A stretch of DNA of 64,000 nt from Pseudomonas fulva 12-X (lineage in GTDB: Bacteria; Pseudomonadota; Gammaproteobacteria; Pseudomonadales; Pseudomonadaceae), in contig NC_015556.1 in the NCBI RefSeq assembly GCF_000213805.1, positions 4,107,001 to 4,171,000 on the forward strand. Reading direction: 5' to 3'. The notes beneath the pieces were generated by a model. It was not told the DNA's origin, did no database searches, and worked only from the letters and a program-made list of their open reading frames with translations. The translations under genes were made by a program, and so were the position numbers. Positions 37,341 to 45,926 of the stretch are shown here, in pieces. Every line of letters begins with the position of its first letter. Positions within the stretch are counted from its first letter, which is position 1.

Positions 37341-39116
37341 TCAGAACTGCTCGGCGGCCAGCAGATAGAGGCTGTCGCTGCCTGCGCCCACCGAGGCGTT
37401 CAGCGAGTGGATGCGCGGCAGCAGGCGCGCGAAGTAGAAACGTGCGGTGCCCAGCTTGCTGGCGTAGAAGTCATCCTGCCCTTCCTTGCCCTGCGCCGCC
37501 TTGGCCATCATCGCCCACATGTAGGCATAGGCGGTGTAGCCGAACAGGTGAAGGTACTCCACGGAAGCCGCGCCGATCTCGTTCGGATTGCCTTGCGCGC
37601 GTGCGAGCAGCGCTGCCGTCTGGGTTTCCAGAATCTCGACGGCCTCCAGCAGCGGCGCTTTGAATTCCTCTGCCAGAGCAACATCGCTGGCGAATGCTCG
37701 CACTTCTTCAGTGAAATGCTGGCAGAACGCCCCGCCATTGGCGACGATCTTGCGGCCGACCAGGTCCAGCGCCTGAATGCCGTTGGTGCCTTCATAGATC
37801 TGCGTGATACGGCAGTCGCGCACCAGCTGCTCCTGACCCCATTCGCGCACGTAACCATGGCCACCGAACACCTGCTGGCCGTGGATGGTGGTCTCCAATC
37901 CCAGATCGGTGAGGAAGGCCTTGGCCACCGGCGTCAGCAGCGCCACCAGCTCTTCGGCGCGCTTGCGGGTGGCTTCGTCTTCGCTGTATTTGGCGGTGTC
38001 GAGCTGCATGGCCACGTAGCTGGAGAAGGCGCGGCCGCCCTCGTTGAACGCCTTCATGGTCAGCAGCATGCGGCGCACGTCCGGGTGCACGATGATGGGG
38101 TCGGCCGCCTTGTCCTTGGCCACCGCACCGGTCGGCGCACGGCTCTGGATGCGCTCGCGGGCGTACTCGATGGCGCTCTGGTAGGAACGCTCACCGGTCG
38201 ACAGACCCTGGATGCCGACACCCAGGCGCTCGTAGTTCATCATGGTGAACATCGCCGCCAGGCCACGGTTCGGTGCATCGATGATGTAGCCGGTGGCGCC
38301 ATCGAAGTTCATCACGCAAGTGCTCGACGCCTTGATGCCCATCTTGTGCTCGATCGAGCCACAGGACACCGCATTGCGCTCGCCCAGCGAGCCGTCGGCG
38401 TTGACCATGAACTTGGGCACCAGAAACAGCGAAATGCCCTTGGGGCCGGCCGGTGCGTCCGGCAGTTTGGCCAACACGAGATGGATGATGTTTTCGGTCA
38501 GGTCGTGCTCGCCGCCGGTAATGAAAATCTTGGTGCCGCTGACCTTGTAGCTGCCGTCGGCTTGCGGCTCGGCCTTGGTGCGGATGATGCCCAGGTCGGT
38601 GCCGGCGTGGGGCTCGGTCAGGCACATGGAGCCGGCCCAGACGCCGGCATACATATTCGGCAGATAGGTCTGCTTGAGCTCCTCGCTGGCGTGGGCATTG
38701 ATCGACAGGCAGGCGCCAGCGGTGAGCATCGGGTAGAGGCCGAACGACAGGCTGGACGAGTTGACCATTTCCTCGACCTGGGCGGAAATCACCTTGGGCA
38801 TGCCCATGCCGCCGAACTGCGGGTCACCGCCCACGCCAACCCAGCCGCCCTCGGCGTAGGCCCTGTAGGCCTCGATGAACCCGGCTGGCGTGCGTACCTC
38901 GGTATTGGCCCAGGTGCAGCCCTCTTCGTCGCTGGCGCGGTTCAACGGCGCGATCATGCCGGCGGTGATCTTGCCCGCTTCCTCGAGGATCGCGTTGGCG
39001 GTTTCCTCGTCGACGACCTCGGCCAGGGCAGGCAGCTGCGCCCAGAGTTTGGAAACCTGGAAAACTTCGTTGAGCACGAAGCGCATGTCACGCAGGGGAG
39101 CTTTGTAGTCGGCCAT
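37341..39116 (-). CDS. Acyl-CoA dehydrogenase (long FadE-type, 591 residues)
   Basis: This FAD enzyme catalyses the first step of fatty acid beta-oxidation. Domains are an N-terminal AcdB-type extension (MADYKAPLRDMRFV), the N, middle and C acyl-CoA dehydrogenase domains (CLTEPHAGTDLG, KIFITGGEHDL), and a C-terminal extra domain of about 120 residues. The catalytic Glu lies in QIYEGTNGIQALD. Length equals that of the P. aeruginosa PA0508-type enzyme (FadE2). A GAGGA box precedes the ATG. It is a paralogue of the protein at 40644-42449. No PsrA-type box is seen in its upstream sequence. Confidence 0.93.
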   Translation of the reverse strand: MADYKAPLRDMRFVLNEVFQVSKLWAQLPALAEVVDEETANAILEEAGKITAGMIAPLNRASDEEGCTWANTEVRTPAGFIEAYRAYAEGGWVGVGGDPQFGGMGMPKVISAQVEEMVNSSSLSFGLYPMLTAGACLSINAHASEELKQTYLPNMYAGVWAGSMCLTEPHAGTDLGIIRTKAEPQADGSYKVSGTKIFITGGEHDLTENIIHLVLAKLPDAPAGPKGISLFLVPKFMVNADGSLGERNAVSCGSIEHKMGIKASSTCVMNFDGATGYIIDAPNRGLAAMFTMMNYERLGVGIQGLSTGERSYQSAIEYARERIQSRAPTGAVAKDKAADPIIVHPDVRRMLLTMKAFNEGGRAFSSYVAMQLDTAKYSEDEATRKRAEELVALLTPVAKAFLTDLGLETTIHGQQVFGGHGYVREWGQEQLVRDCRITQIYEGTNGIQALDLVGRKIVANGGAFCQHFTEEVRAFASDVALAEEFKAPLLEAVEILETQTAALLARAQGNPNEIGAASVEYLHLFGYTAYAYMWAMMAKAAQGKEGQDDFYASKLGTARFYFARLLPRIHSLNASVGAGSDSLYLLAAEQF

Positions 39117-39210
39117 GGGAAGTCCTCGGTAGCACGGTCAGAAGCCGAGTCTAGCCCAACAACTTTTCAGAGACATAGGGTCGTGTCGTGACTGCTCAGC
39201 CACCGATCGG

Positions 39211-40539
39211 TCAGGCCGGACCAGCCTTTACCTTGACCGCCCCACGGCGGCGCTGCACCTGGCTGCTGACACAGTTGCGCCCGGCACTCTTGGCGCCATA
39301 CAGCGCCTTGTCGGCTGCCTTGAGCACCTCCTCCACGCTGCGGTGCTCGCTGCTGGGCTGTGCCACGCCGATACTGACCGTTACCGACACCTGGGATGCC
39401 CCCGAGCCGGCCCGGCGCTGGCGTCCGACCCTGTCGTCCGCCGGGCGCTGCTGACGATCACGCAGCTGGATCTGATAGCGCTCGACCGCCTGGCGCACCG
39501 CTTCGAGATGAGGCAGGCATTGCTCGACGTCCTTGCCAGGAAACACCAGGGTGAATTCCTCGCCGCCGTAGCGGTACACCTTGCCGCCACCACCGACCTT
39601 GCGCAGCTGGCTGGCCACCACGCGCAGCACCTGGTCGCCGACATCATGACCGTGGGTGTCGTTGAAGCGCTTGAAGTGATCCACGTCGGCCATGGCGATC
39701 ACGTAATTGCGCCCCAGGCGCTGCAGGCGCTCGTTCAGGGCACGGCGACCGGGCAGCCCGGTCAGCTCATCACGAAAGGCCATCTGGTAGGCCTCATGGG
39801 CCACGCCGACGACGATCATTAGCATTACCACACTGGACATCACCTGCAGCGCGTGGGGCTGGATGAAGGTCTTGGGCAGCATCCAGAACAACGCCAGGGC
39901 GCCGATCAGCTGCACGGCATGGACGGGCCGGGGCTTGCGCAGATACTGAACCAGCAGGGCGATGATCACCAGCGCAAACACCGGATACGCCAGCTGCACC
40001 AGGTTCATCCACGCAGCGTGCAGCGACGGCCAGCGAATCACCGAAAGCCACTGCTCCAGCCCCTGGGGATAACGGCGTGCCAATGCCGCAGCCACGCCGC
40101 CGACCGCCAGCAATACTGCGACGCGCGCGACCAGATCCTGAATCAGGTGGGTACGCTCGCGCCACAGCGCGAACAGGCCGTAGAGTGCCGGCAGCAACAG
40201 GCTGCAGAGATGAAATACCAGGGCGGCGTCTTCACGCACGTGGCCGAACTCGCGAAAGTAATCGGCCTGTTCGTCGAGCAGGTAGTAGCCCAGATAGAGC
40301 ACCAGCAGCATGAACAGCTCGCGCTGGCGGCCGTAGACCATGCAGAAGGTGCCGCCGAGCAGCAATAGCGAGGTGGGCAGCACGTTGAACAGCGAGGTGA
40401 AGAAGTCGGTCAGCGTCGGCAGCGTCGCGGCCAGCAAGCCGCCACCAAGCAGCAGCAAGGCCGGCACGAAATGCCAAATGCGCAACACGACGAAACGCGG
40501 CAAGGCGGGCTCCGCAATGACCAGTAGGAAAGCTGGCAT
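39211..40539 (-). CDS. Membrane diguanylate cyclase (GGDEF domain)
   Basis: This 442-residue protein has about seven hydrophobic helices in residues 1-245 as sensor part, with no recognised sensory family, then a GGDEF domain with DELTGLPGRRALNERL, DVDHFKRFNDTHGHDVGD and the active-site motif RYGGEEF. It should make cyclic-di-GMP. The inhibitory RxxD site normally just before GGEEF is absent (KVGGGGKVYRYGGEEF), so product inhibition is not expected. A Gly/Arg-rich insert (PADDRVGRQRRAGSG) interrupts the domain. I start at the ATG complementing 40537-40539, rather than an upstream GTG without a ribosome-binding site. It lies between two acyl-CoA dehydrogenase genes. Confidence 0.88.
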   Translation of the reverse strand: MPAFLLVIAEPALPRFVVLRIWHFVPALLLLGGGLLAATLPTLTDFFTSLFNVLPTSLLLLGGTFCMVYGRQRELFMLLVLYLGYYLLDEQADYFREFGHVREDAALVFHLCSLLLPALYGLFALWRERTHLIQDLVARVAVLLAVGGVAAALARRYPQGLEQWLSVIRWPSLHAAWMNLVQLAYPVFALVIIALLVQYLRKPRPVHAVQLIGALALFWMLPKTFIQPHALQVMSSVVMLMIVVGVAHEAYQMAFRDELTGLPGRRALNERLQRLGRNYVIAMADVDHFKRFNDTHGHDVGDQVLRVVASQLRKVGGGGKVYRYGGEEFTLVFPGKDVEQCLPHLEAVRQAVERYQIQLRDRQQRPADDRVGRQRRAGSGASQVSVTVSIGVAQPSSEHRSVEEVLKAADKALYGAKSAGRNCVSSQVQRRRGAVKVKAGPA

Positions 40540-40601
40540 TCTGCCTGCAATTGTCTGCCGACGCACGCGGGCGCACGCCGGATTCTATCCTGCGCAAATA
40601 A

Positions 40602-40630
40602 AAAAACCGCGGCACTGGGCCGCGGTTTTT
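40602..40630 (-). terminator. Terminator of the 601-residue acyl-CoA dehydrogenase gene
   Basis: A perfect 12-bp stem (40602-40613 with 40619-40630) with an ACTGG loop is flanked by A- and T-runs on both sides. It lies 13 bases after the stop of the leftward gene at 40644 and separates it from the diguanylate cyclase gene. Confidence 0.92.
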
Positions 40631-40643
40631 TATGGCTGACGGA

Positions 40644-42449
40644 TCAGTAGCTCAGAGCGAAATCTTCTTCGCTCATATCCATCAGGTTGCTTGCACCGGA
40701 GAGCATGGCCGCCACGTGAGTGCGGGTGCGCGGCAGGATACGCGCGTAGTAGAACTGCGCGGTCTGCAGCTTGGCCTTGTAGAAGGCCTGGTCACCCTCG
40801 CCAGAGGCGATCTTCTCGGCGGCCACACGGGCCATGTCAGCCCAGAAGTAAGCCAGGCAGGCGTAGCCGGAGTACATCAGGTAATCGACCGAAGCGGCAC
40901 CGACTTCCTCACGATCCTTCATGGCGGCCATGCCGATCTTCATGGTGACTTCGCCCCACTCCTTGTTGAGCTTGGCCAGCGGCTCGACGAACGCTTTGAG
41001 CGCCTCGTTGCCTTCGTTGGCCTGGCAGAACTTGTGGACGATCTTGGTGAAGCCTTTCAGCGCTTCGCCCTGGGTCATCAGCACCTTGCGGCCCAGCAGG
41101 TCGAGGGCCTGCACGCCGGTGGTGCCTTCGTACATCATCGAGATGCGGCAGTCGCGCAGGTTCTGCTCCATGCCCCACTCGCTGATGAAGCCGTGGCCAC
41201 CGTAGATCTGCATGCCATGGGATGCGGATTCGAAGCCCACTTCCGTCATGAACGCCTTGGCGATCGGCGTCAGGAAGGCCAGCAGGCCGTCAGCCGCTTT
41301 CTTCTGCTCCTCGTCCTGGGCGTACTTGACGATGTCCACCTGCTTGGCGGTGAAGTAGACCATCGCGCGGTTGCCTTCGGCGAAGGCCTTCATGGTCAGC
41401 AGCATGCGGCGCACGTCCGGATGCACGATGATCGGGTCAGCGGCTTTGTCCGGCGCTTTCGGGCCAGTCAGCGAACGCATCTGCAGGCGCTCACGGGCGT
41501 ACTTGATGCCACCCTGGAAGCCCAGCTCGGCGTGGGCCAGGCCTTGCAGCGCGGTACCCAGACGAGCGGTGTTCATGAAGGTGAACATGCAGTTCAGGCC
41601 CTTGTTCGGCGGGCCGATCAGGAAACCGGTGGCCGAATCGAAGTTCATCACGCAGGTGGCGTTGCCGTGAATGCCCATCTTGTGTTCGATGGAACCGCAG
41701 GTCACGCCGTTGCGCTCGCCCACGCCGCCTTCGGCGTTGGGCAGGAACTTGGGTACGATGAACAGGGAAATCCCCTTGGTGCCGGCCGGCGCATCGGGCA
41801 GGCGGGCCAGGACGATATGGACGATGTTGTCGGCCATGTCGTGCTCACCAGCGGAGATGAAGATCTTGGTGCCGGAGATGCTGTAGGAGCCATCGGCTTT
41901 CGGCTCGGCCTTGGTGCGCAGCATGCCCAGGTCGGTGCCGCAGTGCGGCTCGGTCAGGCACATGGTGCCGGTCCACTCGCCGGACACCAGCTTGGTCAGG
42001 TAGGTGTGCTGCTGCTCTTCGGTGCCATGGGCGGAGATGGTGTTCATCGCGCCATGGGACAGGCCCGGGTACATGCCCCACGACCAGTTGGCGGTGCCGA
42101 CCATTTCGCTGACCGCCAGGCCCAGCGACTCAGGCAGGCCCTGGCCACCGTGCTCGACGTCATGAGCCAGGCTCGGCCAGCCGCCTTCGACGAACTGCTT
42201 GTAGGCTTCCTTGAAACCGGTCGGCGTCTTAACGCCGGACTCGCTCCAGGTGCAGCCTTCGGTATCGCCCACGCGGTTCAGGGGAGAGAGCACCTGCTCG
42301 CAGAACTTGGCGCCTTCTTCGAGAATCGCATCGACCATGTCCGGCGTGGCGTCCTGGCAGCCAGGCAGGCTCTGGTAGTGCGCGTCATAGCCGAGCAGCT
42401 CGTCACGTACGAAACGGATATCGCGCAAGGGGGCCTTGTAGTCAGGCAT
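40644..42449 (-). CDS. Acyl-CoA dehydrogenase (long FadE-type, 601 residues)
   Basis: This beta-oxidation flavoenzyme has the same architecture as the gene at 37341: N-terminal MPDYKAPLRDIRF, CLTEPHCGTDLG, KIFISAGEHDMADN, catalytic Glu in MMYEGTTGVQALD, and a C-terminal extension. Its length equals that of the P. aeruginosa PA0506-type enzyme (FadE1). An upstream in-frame extension of 32 residues is not protein-like; the ATG complementing 42447-42449 has a GAGGT box. Expression is probably controlled by the fatty-acid-sensing repressor PsrA, because a perfect PsrA-type box overlaps its promoter. Confidence 0.94.
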   Translation of the reverse strand: MPDYKAPLRDIRFVRDELLGYDAHYQSLPGCQDATPDMVDAILEEGAKFCEQVLSPLNRVGDTEGCTWSESGVKTPTGFKEAYKQFVEGGWPSLAHDVEHGGQGLPESLGLAVSEMVGTANWSWGMYPGLSHGAMNTISAHGTEEQQHTYLTKLVSGEWTGTMCLTEPHCGTDLGMLRTKAEPKADGSYSISGTKIFISAGEHDMADNIVHIVLARLPDAPAGTKGISLFIVPKFLPNAEGGVGERNGVTCGSIEHKMGIHGNATCVMNFDSATGFLIGPPNKGLNCMFTFMNTARLGTALQGLAHAELGFQGGIKYARERLQMRSLTGPKAPDKAADPIIVHPDVRRMLLTMKAFAEGNRAMVYFTAKQVDIVKYAQDEEQKKAADGLLAFLTPIAKAFMTEVGFESASHGMQIYGGHGFISEWGMEQNLRDCRISMMYEGTTGVQALDLLGRKVLMTQGEALKGFTKIVHKFCQANEGNEALKAFVEPLAKLNKEWGEVTMKIGMAAMKDREEVGAASVDYLMYSGYACLAYFWADMARVAAEKIASGEGDQAFYKAKLQTAQFYYARILPRTRTHVAAMLSGASNLMDMSEEDFALSY

Positions 42450-42542
42450 AGCGGGTACCTCTGCGGGTGGGCTCTTATGTTTGGGATGACCAATGATGGG
42501 TCGTTTGCAGAATAGCCATGGGGAGAGCGTCGACGACACCCT

Positions 42543-42569
42543 CAAACACGTGTTTGAAACATACGTTTA
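42543..42569 (-). promoter_or_regulatory. PsrA-type operator (perfect box plus overlapping second box)
   Basis: CAAAC-ACGT-GTTTG at 42543-42556 matches the published PsrA consensus (G/C)AAAC-N2-4-GTTT(G/C) at every position. A second, one-mismatch box GAAAC-ATAC-GTTTA overlaps it at 42556-42569 and covers the -10 element. PsrA represses beta-oxidation genes in P. aeruginosa and is released by long-chain fatty acids or acyl-CoA. Confidence 0.8.
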
Positions 42570-42586
42570 CGCCCAATAGCTGTCAA
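42558..42586 (-). promoter_or_regulatory. Sigma-70 promoter of the 601-residue acyl-CoA dehydrogenase gene
   Basis: Read leftward, a perfect -35 TTGACA (complement of 42581-42586), a 17-base spacer and -10 TATGTT (complement of 42558-42563) are present. The PsrA boxes cover the -10 region and the start. The mRNA leader would be about 100 bases. Confidence 0.75.
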
Positions 42587-42602
42587 GGCTGCTTATAGGC
42601 GT

Positions 42603-43346
42603 TCAGGCGCGAAGGTCGAGTAGCTCGGAAGGCCTCTGCTCATCGGCGGATGCGGCATAAAGGCTGATGCCAGCTGGCACTGGCCGGCTCGCGGCACTGT
42701 CGGTCGTGACTGACGGGTCGTCGCTTTTTTCGGTCTCTTCGTCGCCGGACGGTGCGCCCTCTTCCACTTCGCTGCGCTGGGTGGCAGCCAGCTCGGCTCG
42801 CGCCACCGCCATCTGCGCCTGAGCCTGACTGGCCACGCTGCGATCCTGGGCCGAGGGCTCGGCAGGCGCCAACGCCGCCCGGATGACGATTTCCATCTTG
42901 GTTATGGTGGCCTGGGGGTCGTTGGCGACCGCGCCGACGTCGATGCTCACCTCTCCACCAGAGGCATAACGCTTGCCATCCGGCCCCTGGGTGTAGGTGT
43001 AAGTGGGCGAGCCTGCATGCACACCACCTACGGCGGCATGGGCCTGTTCGTGAGCGCGGACTTCACGATCACGATTGGCCAGCTCGGCAACGACTAGCTG
43101 CAGCTTCTGTTCTTCCTGAGCGGTACGTGGCTCGCCGGGTTTGCCAGATGTGGAAGAATCCTGGGTTTTGTCCTGCTCTTCCTGGGAGCTGGCAGCGTTG
43201 GCACTGTCGGCTTCGTTGCCAGCGGCTACGGGAGAGAACGAGGCACGGGCCAGGTCGGGCGAACTGGCGGACTCCACCGGGCGCGGTGCAGAGGCGGCAG
43301 TTGAGTAGGCGGGATAGTAGGCGGAGGAAAAACCGGCGATCTGCAT
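42603..43346 (-). CDS. Putative metalloprotease, CJM1_0395/SprA-related family
   Basis: This 247-residue protein has a central conserved block (about 75-165) containing REVRAHEQAHAAVGG, with a zinc-type HExxH motif (His99, Glu100, His103), followed by SPTYTYTQGPDGKRYASGGEVSID. The flanks are Ser/Ala/Glu-rich and look disordered. There is no signal peptide; it starts MQIAGFSSAYYP. Proteins of this family are common near flagellar or stress genes but, as far as I know, uncharacterised. A strong AGGAGG box precedes the start. It follows a small gene that also starts MQI, 45 bases upstream, and is probably co-transcribed with it. Confidence 0.82.
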   Translation of the reverse strand: MQIAGFSSAYYPAYSTAASAPRPVESASSPDLARASFSPVAAGNEADSANAASSQEEQDKTQDSSTSGKPGEPRTAQEEQKLQLVVAELANRDREVRAHEQAHAAVGGVHAGSPTYTYTQGPDGKRYASGGEVSIDVGAVANDPQATITKMEIVIRAALAPAEPSAQDRSVASQAQAQMAVARAELAATQRSEVEEGAPSGDEETEKSDDPSVTTDSAASRPVPAGISLYAASADEQRPSELLDLRA

Positions 43347-43391
43347 GGCGTGCTCCCTCCTGGAGTCGAGCGCCCGGGCGGGCGCTGCGAT

Positions 43392-43658
43392 TTAGGCGGT
43401 GACGTCGATCAAGGTGCCCAGCACCTTGTCTGCGGTTTCCACGACGCGCGCACCGGCCTGGGCTTCGTACTGGCCGACACGCATCTCGACCATGTTTTCA
43501 GCCATGTCGGCACGGGCCGCGGACGGCTCGTTGGCCTGGGCGCGCTCGGCAGTCACCGGGGCGCTGGCGATCTCACCGGCGGCCTGGTCGACACGGCGCT
43601 GGCCGGACTGGATGGTGTTGATACCGGAAGTGAAAGCACTGACGGACGAGATCTGCAT
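43392..43658 (-). CDS. Small protein with flagellar rod/hook-like C-terminus
   Basis: This 88-residue protein begins MQISSVSAFTSGINTIQSGQRRVDQAAGEIA. It ends with an AENMVEMRVGQYEAQAGARVVETADKVLGTLIDV stretch (split: AENMVEMRVGQYEAQ, then AGARVVETADKVLGTLIDV). The C-terminal half resembles the last helix of flagellar rod/hook proteins such as FlgC, where the pattern is EEMVxMxxAQxAYxANxKVIxTADEML. The N-terminal half also has the amphipathic spacing of such proteins. There is no globular core between. It has an AGGAG box. It is not a full flagellar subunit, and no flagellar genes lie nearby; function unknown. Confidence 0.75.
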   Translation of the reverse strand: MQISSVSAFTSGINTIQSGQRRVDQAAGEIASAPVTAERAQANEPSAARADMAENMVEMRVGQYEAQAGARVVETADKVLGTLIDVTA

Positions 43659-43750
43659 GGGACGTCTCCTGCTGCAGGAACCTTATACCGAGCATTTAAG
43701 CAGAAGCCGCTCAAAAGATGTACAGCCAAAAATGCTGCACGTGACCGGGT

Positions 43751-44434
43751 TCATAGCATCAATCGCGATAAATCGAGGTACTGCGCGATCTGATCAGGGG
43801 AAGTCGACGACAGGAACGGCACCTGGCCGATGCAGGGCGCCGGCAGCCGCTCGGCGAGCGTGGCGAGGTTGTCGTCCAGTCGCGCGACGTTCGGATCGAC
43901 CACATTGGCGACCCAGCCGGCCAGCGGCAAACCGTCGGCCAGGATGGCCTCGGCGCTCAACACCGCATGATTGATGCAGCCCAACCGTACGCCTACGACC
44001 AGAATCACCGGAAGATTCAACGCCCGCGCCAGATCCGCCAGCGTGGCCATACCGCCCAGCGGCACGCGCCAGCCACCAGCCCCTTCGACCAGGGTGAAGT
44101 CCGCGCCTTTATCCAGAATCACCTGAACCGCGCCCTCCAACGTCGACACATCGAGTGACACACCGATATCCCTAGCTGCCAGATGCGGCGCGATGCCAGG
44201 CGCGAAGGCTAGCGGGTTCACCTCGTCATAACGCAACGGCAGGCTGCACTTGGCGAGCAGCGCCAGGGCGTCATCGTTGCGCAAGCCTTCGGCAGTGAGC
44301 TGGCAGCCAGAGGCGACCGGCTTGGCTGCCGCGGTCGAGCGCCCGGCGATGCGCGCCGCATGCAGCAAGCCTGCTGCGATGGTGGTCTTGCCGATTTCGG
44401 TGTCGGTGCCGGTGACGAAATAGGCAGCGCTCAT
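43751..44434 (-). CDS. bioD: Dethiobiotin synthetase BioD
   Basis: This 227-residue ATP-dependent enzyme closes the ureido ring of dethiobiotin from diaminopelargonate and carbon dioxide. The P-loop is [16 protein letters not shown] near the N-terminus. [11 protein letters not shown] and [17 protein letters not shown] are the substrate and nucleotide segments of the family. I use the ATG complementing 44432-44434, which overlaps the bioC stop codon by three bases. It is the last gene of the operon bioB-bioF-bioH-bioC-bioD; bioA is not in the window, as is usual in Pseudomonas. Confidence 0.96.
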   Translation of the reverse strand: MSAAYFVTGTDTEIGKTTIAAGLLHAARIAGRSTAAAKPVASGCQLTAEGLRNDDALALLAKCSLPLRYDEVNPLAFAPGIAPHLAARDIGVSLDVSTLEGAVQVILDKGADFTLVEGAGGWRVPLGGMATLADLARALNLPVILVVGVRLGCINHAVLSAEAILADGLPLAGWVANVVDPNVARLDDNLATLAERLPAPCIGQVPFLSSTSPDQIAQYLDLSRLML

Positions 44435-45222
44435 GATCGGGACTCCTTTTGCAGTACGCCGTAGATGACCTGATAAGTGCATGGCAGCCCCTCGGGCTGA
44501 CGCTGCCGCTCATAGGCATCGGCCAGGGCCCGCAGACGGGCGCGGCCGGTCAGCCCGGCGGGGCGGCCTTCATTGAGGTTGTGCGCGCCCAGGGCCTTGA
44601 GACTGTGGGTCAGGCTGCGCAGCTCCGGGTAATGCAGGCGATGGGGGCGGACCTGCAGCCGCTCCAACCGAAAACCACTGGCGGCGCATAGCGCCTGATA
44701 ATCCTCGGCGCGGCGAAAACGATTGACGTGCACGAAGCCATCGACCGCCTGCCAGCTGTCGCGCAGTTCCTGCAGGGTGCCGACACACAGGCTGCTGAAC
44801 GCCAGCACGCCACCCGAGCGCAGCACCCGCTGCGCTTCACTCAGTACCGCGGCGAAGTCCGCACACCACTGCAGCGCCAGGCTGGAGAAGATCAGGTCAC
44901 AACAGCCATCGCGCAGCGGCAGCCGCTCGGCATCGCCGGCCGCGAACGCCTGGGCACCGCCAAGCAACCGGGCGTGCTGCAGCATGCCCTCGGCAATGTC
45001 CACGGCGATACCCTCGCCTTGCGGATACCAGTCCGCCAGCGCGCGGCTGAAAAAACCGGTGCCGCAGCCCAGGTCGAGCCAGCGCTGTGGCTGCAGGTTT
45101 ACCGGTAAGTGCCACAGCAACTGCCGGCCGACGTCGCGCTGCAATTGCGCCACGCTGTCATAGGTGTCGGCAGCCCTGGAGAAGGATGCCGCTACCTGGC
45201 GCTTGTCCGGGCGGGCGCTCAT
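44431..45222 (-). CDS. bioC: Malonyl-ACP O-methyltransferase BioC
   Basis: This 263-residue SAM-dependent methyltransferase methylates malonyl-ACP so that it can enter fatty acid elongation and form the pimelate part of biotin. Motif I is [15 protein letters not shown], with later [24 protein letters not shown]. It begins [16 protein letters not shown], the usual BioC N-terminus. It overlaps bioH by 4 bases and bioD by 4, indicating coupled translation. Confidence 0.95.
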   Translation of the reverse strand: MSARPDKRQVAASFSRAADTYDSVAQLQRDVGRQLLWHLPVNLQPQRWLDLGCGTGFFSRALADWYPQGEGIAVDIAEGMLQHARLLGGAQAFAAGDAERLPLRDGCCDLIFSSLALQWCADFAAVLSEAQRVLRSGGVLAFSSLCVGTLQELRDSWQAVDGFVHVNRFRRAEDYQALCAASGFRLERLQVRPHRLHYPELRSLTHSLKALGAHNLNEGRPAGLTGRARLRALADAYERQRQPEGLPCTYQVIYGVLQKESRS

Positions 45223-45926
45223 GGCTGCGACTCCATGAAGCGCGCTATCGCAACTGCCACCTCGCTCACCTGCTCGATCACCAGGGCATGGCTCGCGCCT
45301 TCGACACGGCGCACCTCGGCGGCTGGCCGCAGCGCCTGGATGGCGACCGCAGCAGCGGCCGGCACCAGCGCATCGTCAGCGGCGAACAGATGAAGTTGCG
45401 GCCCGCTGAATTGCTGTAGCGCCTCCCGCGTATCGAGCGCAGCAAGCAGATCCAGGCCAGCCAGGGAATCGCTGCCATCGGCCTGCTCCAGCAGGCGGCG
45501 GGACAATCCACGAAAATCCACAGCACCCTGACTGCAGAGCATCGCGAAACGCTTGAGCGTCGCGGCTGGGTTCAGCGCGTACGCCTCGCGAAACGCCTCG
45601 AAGGTCGCAGCTGGCATCGCCGCAGGCCAGGCATCGCCGGCCGTGAAGCGCGCGTTGCTGGCCACAGTCAGCAGGCCCGGACAATCCGCGCCGCGGCGCG
45701 CCGCCAGCAAGGTGGCGAGCATGCCGCCCAGGGACCAGCCACCCAACCATACGCCCCGTGGCAGGCGTTCATCCAAGGCATCCAGCCAGCGCTCGCTATC
45801 GGCGTGCTCGAACGCCGGCAAAGGTTCGATGGCAACCTGAGCCTGGTCGGCAAGCGCCGCAGCCAAGGGCTGCAGCGGCGCGCTGCCCAGACCCCAGCCA
45901 GGCAGCAGAATCAGCGACGGACGCAT
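45219..45926 (-). CDS. bioH: Pimeloyl-ACP methyl ester esterase BioH
   Basis: This 235-residue alpha/beta hydrolase removes the methyl group from pimeloyl-ACP methyl ester, ending the BioC-primed cycle. The oxyanion region is LLPGWGLG, the nucleophile elbow GGWSLGG, the acid Asp lies near FAADDALVP and the His near GASHALV. A short upstream extension in frame is dismissed. The ATG shares one base with the bioF stop codon. Confidence 0.93.
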   Translation of the reverse strand: MRPSLILLPGWGLGSAPLQPLAAALADQAQVAIEPLPAFEHADSERWLDALDERLPRGVWLGGWSLGGMLATLLAARRGADCPGLLTVASNARFTAGDAWPAAMPAATFEAFREAYALNPAATLKRFAMLCSQGAVDFRGLSRRLLEQADGSDSLAGLDLLAALDTREALQQFSGPQLHLFAADDALVPAAAAVAIQALRPAAEVRRVEGASHALVIEQVSEVAVAIARFMESQP

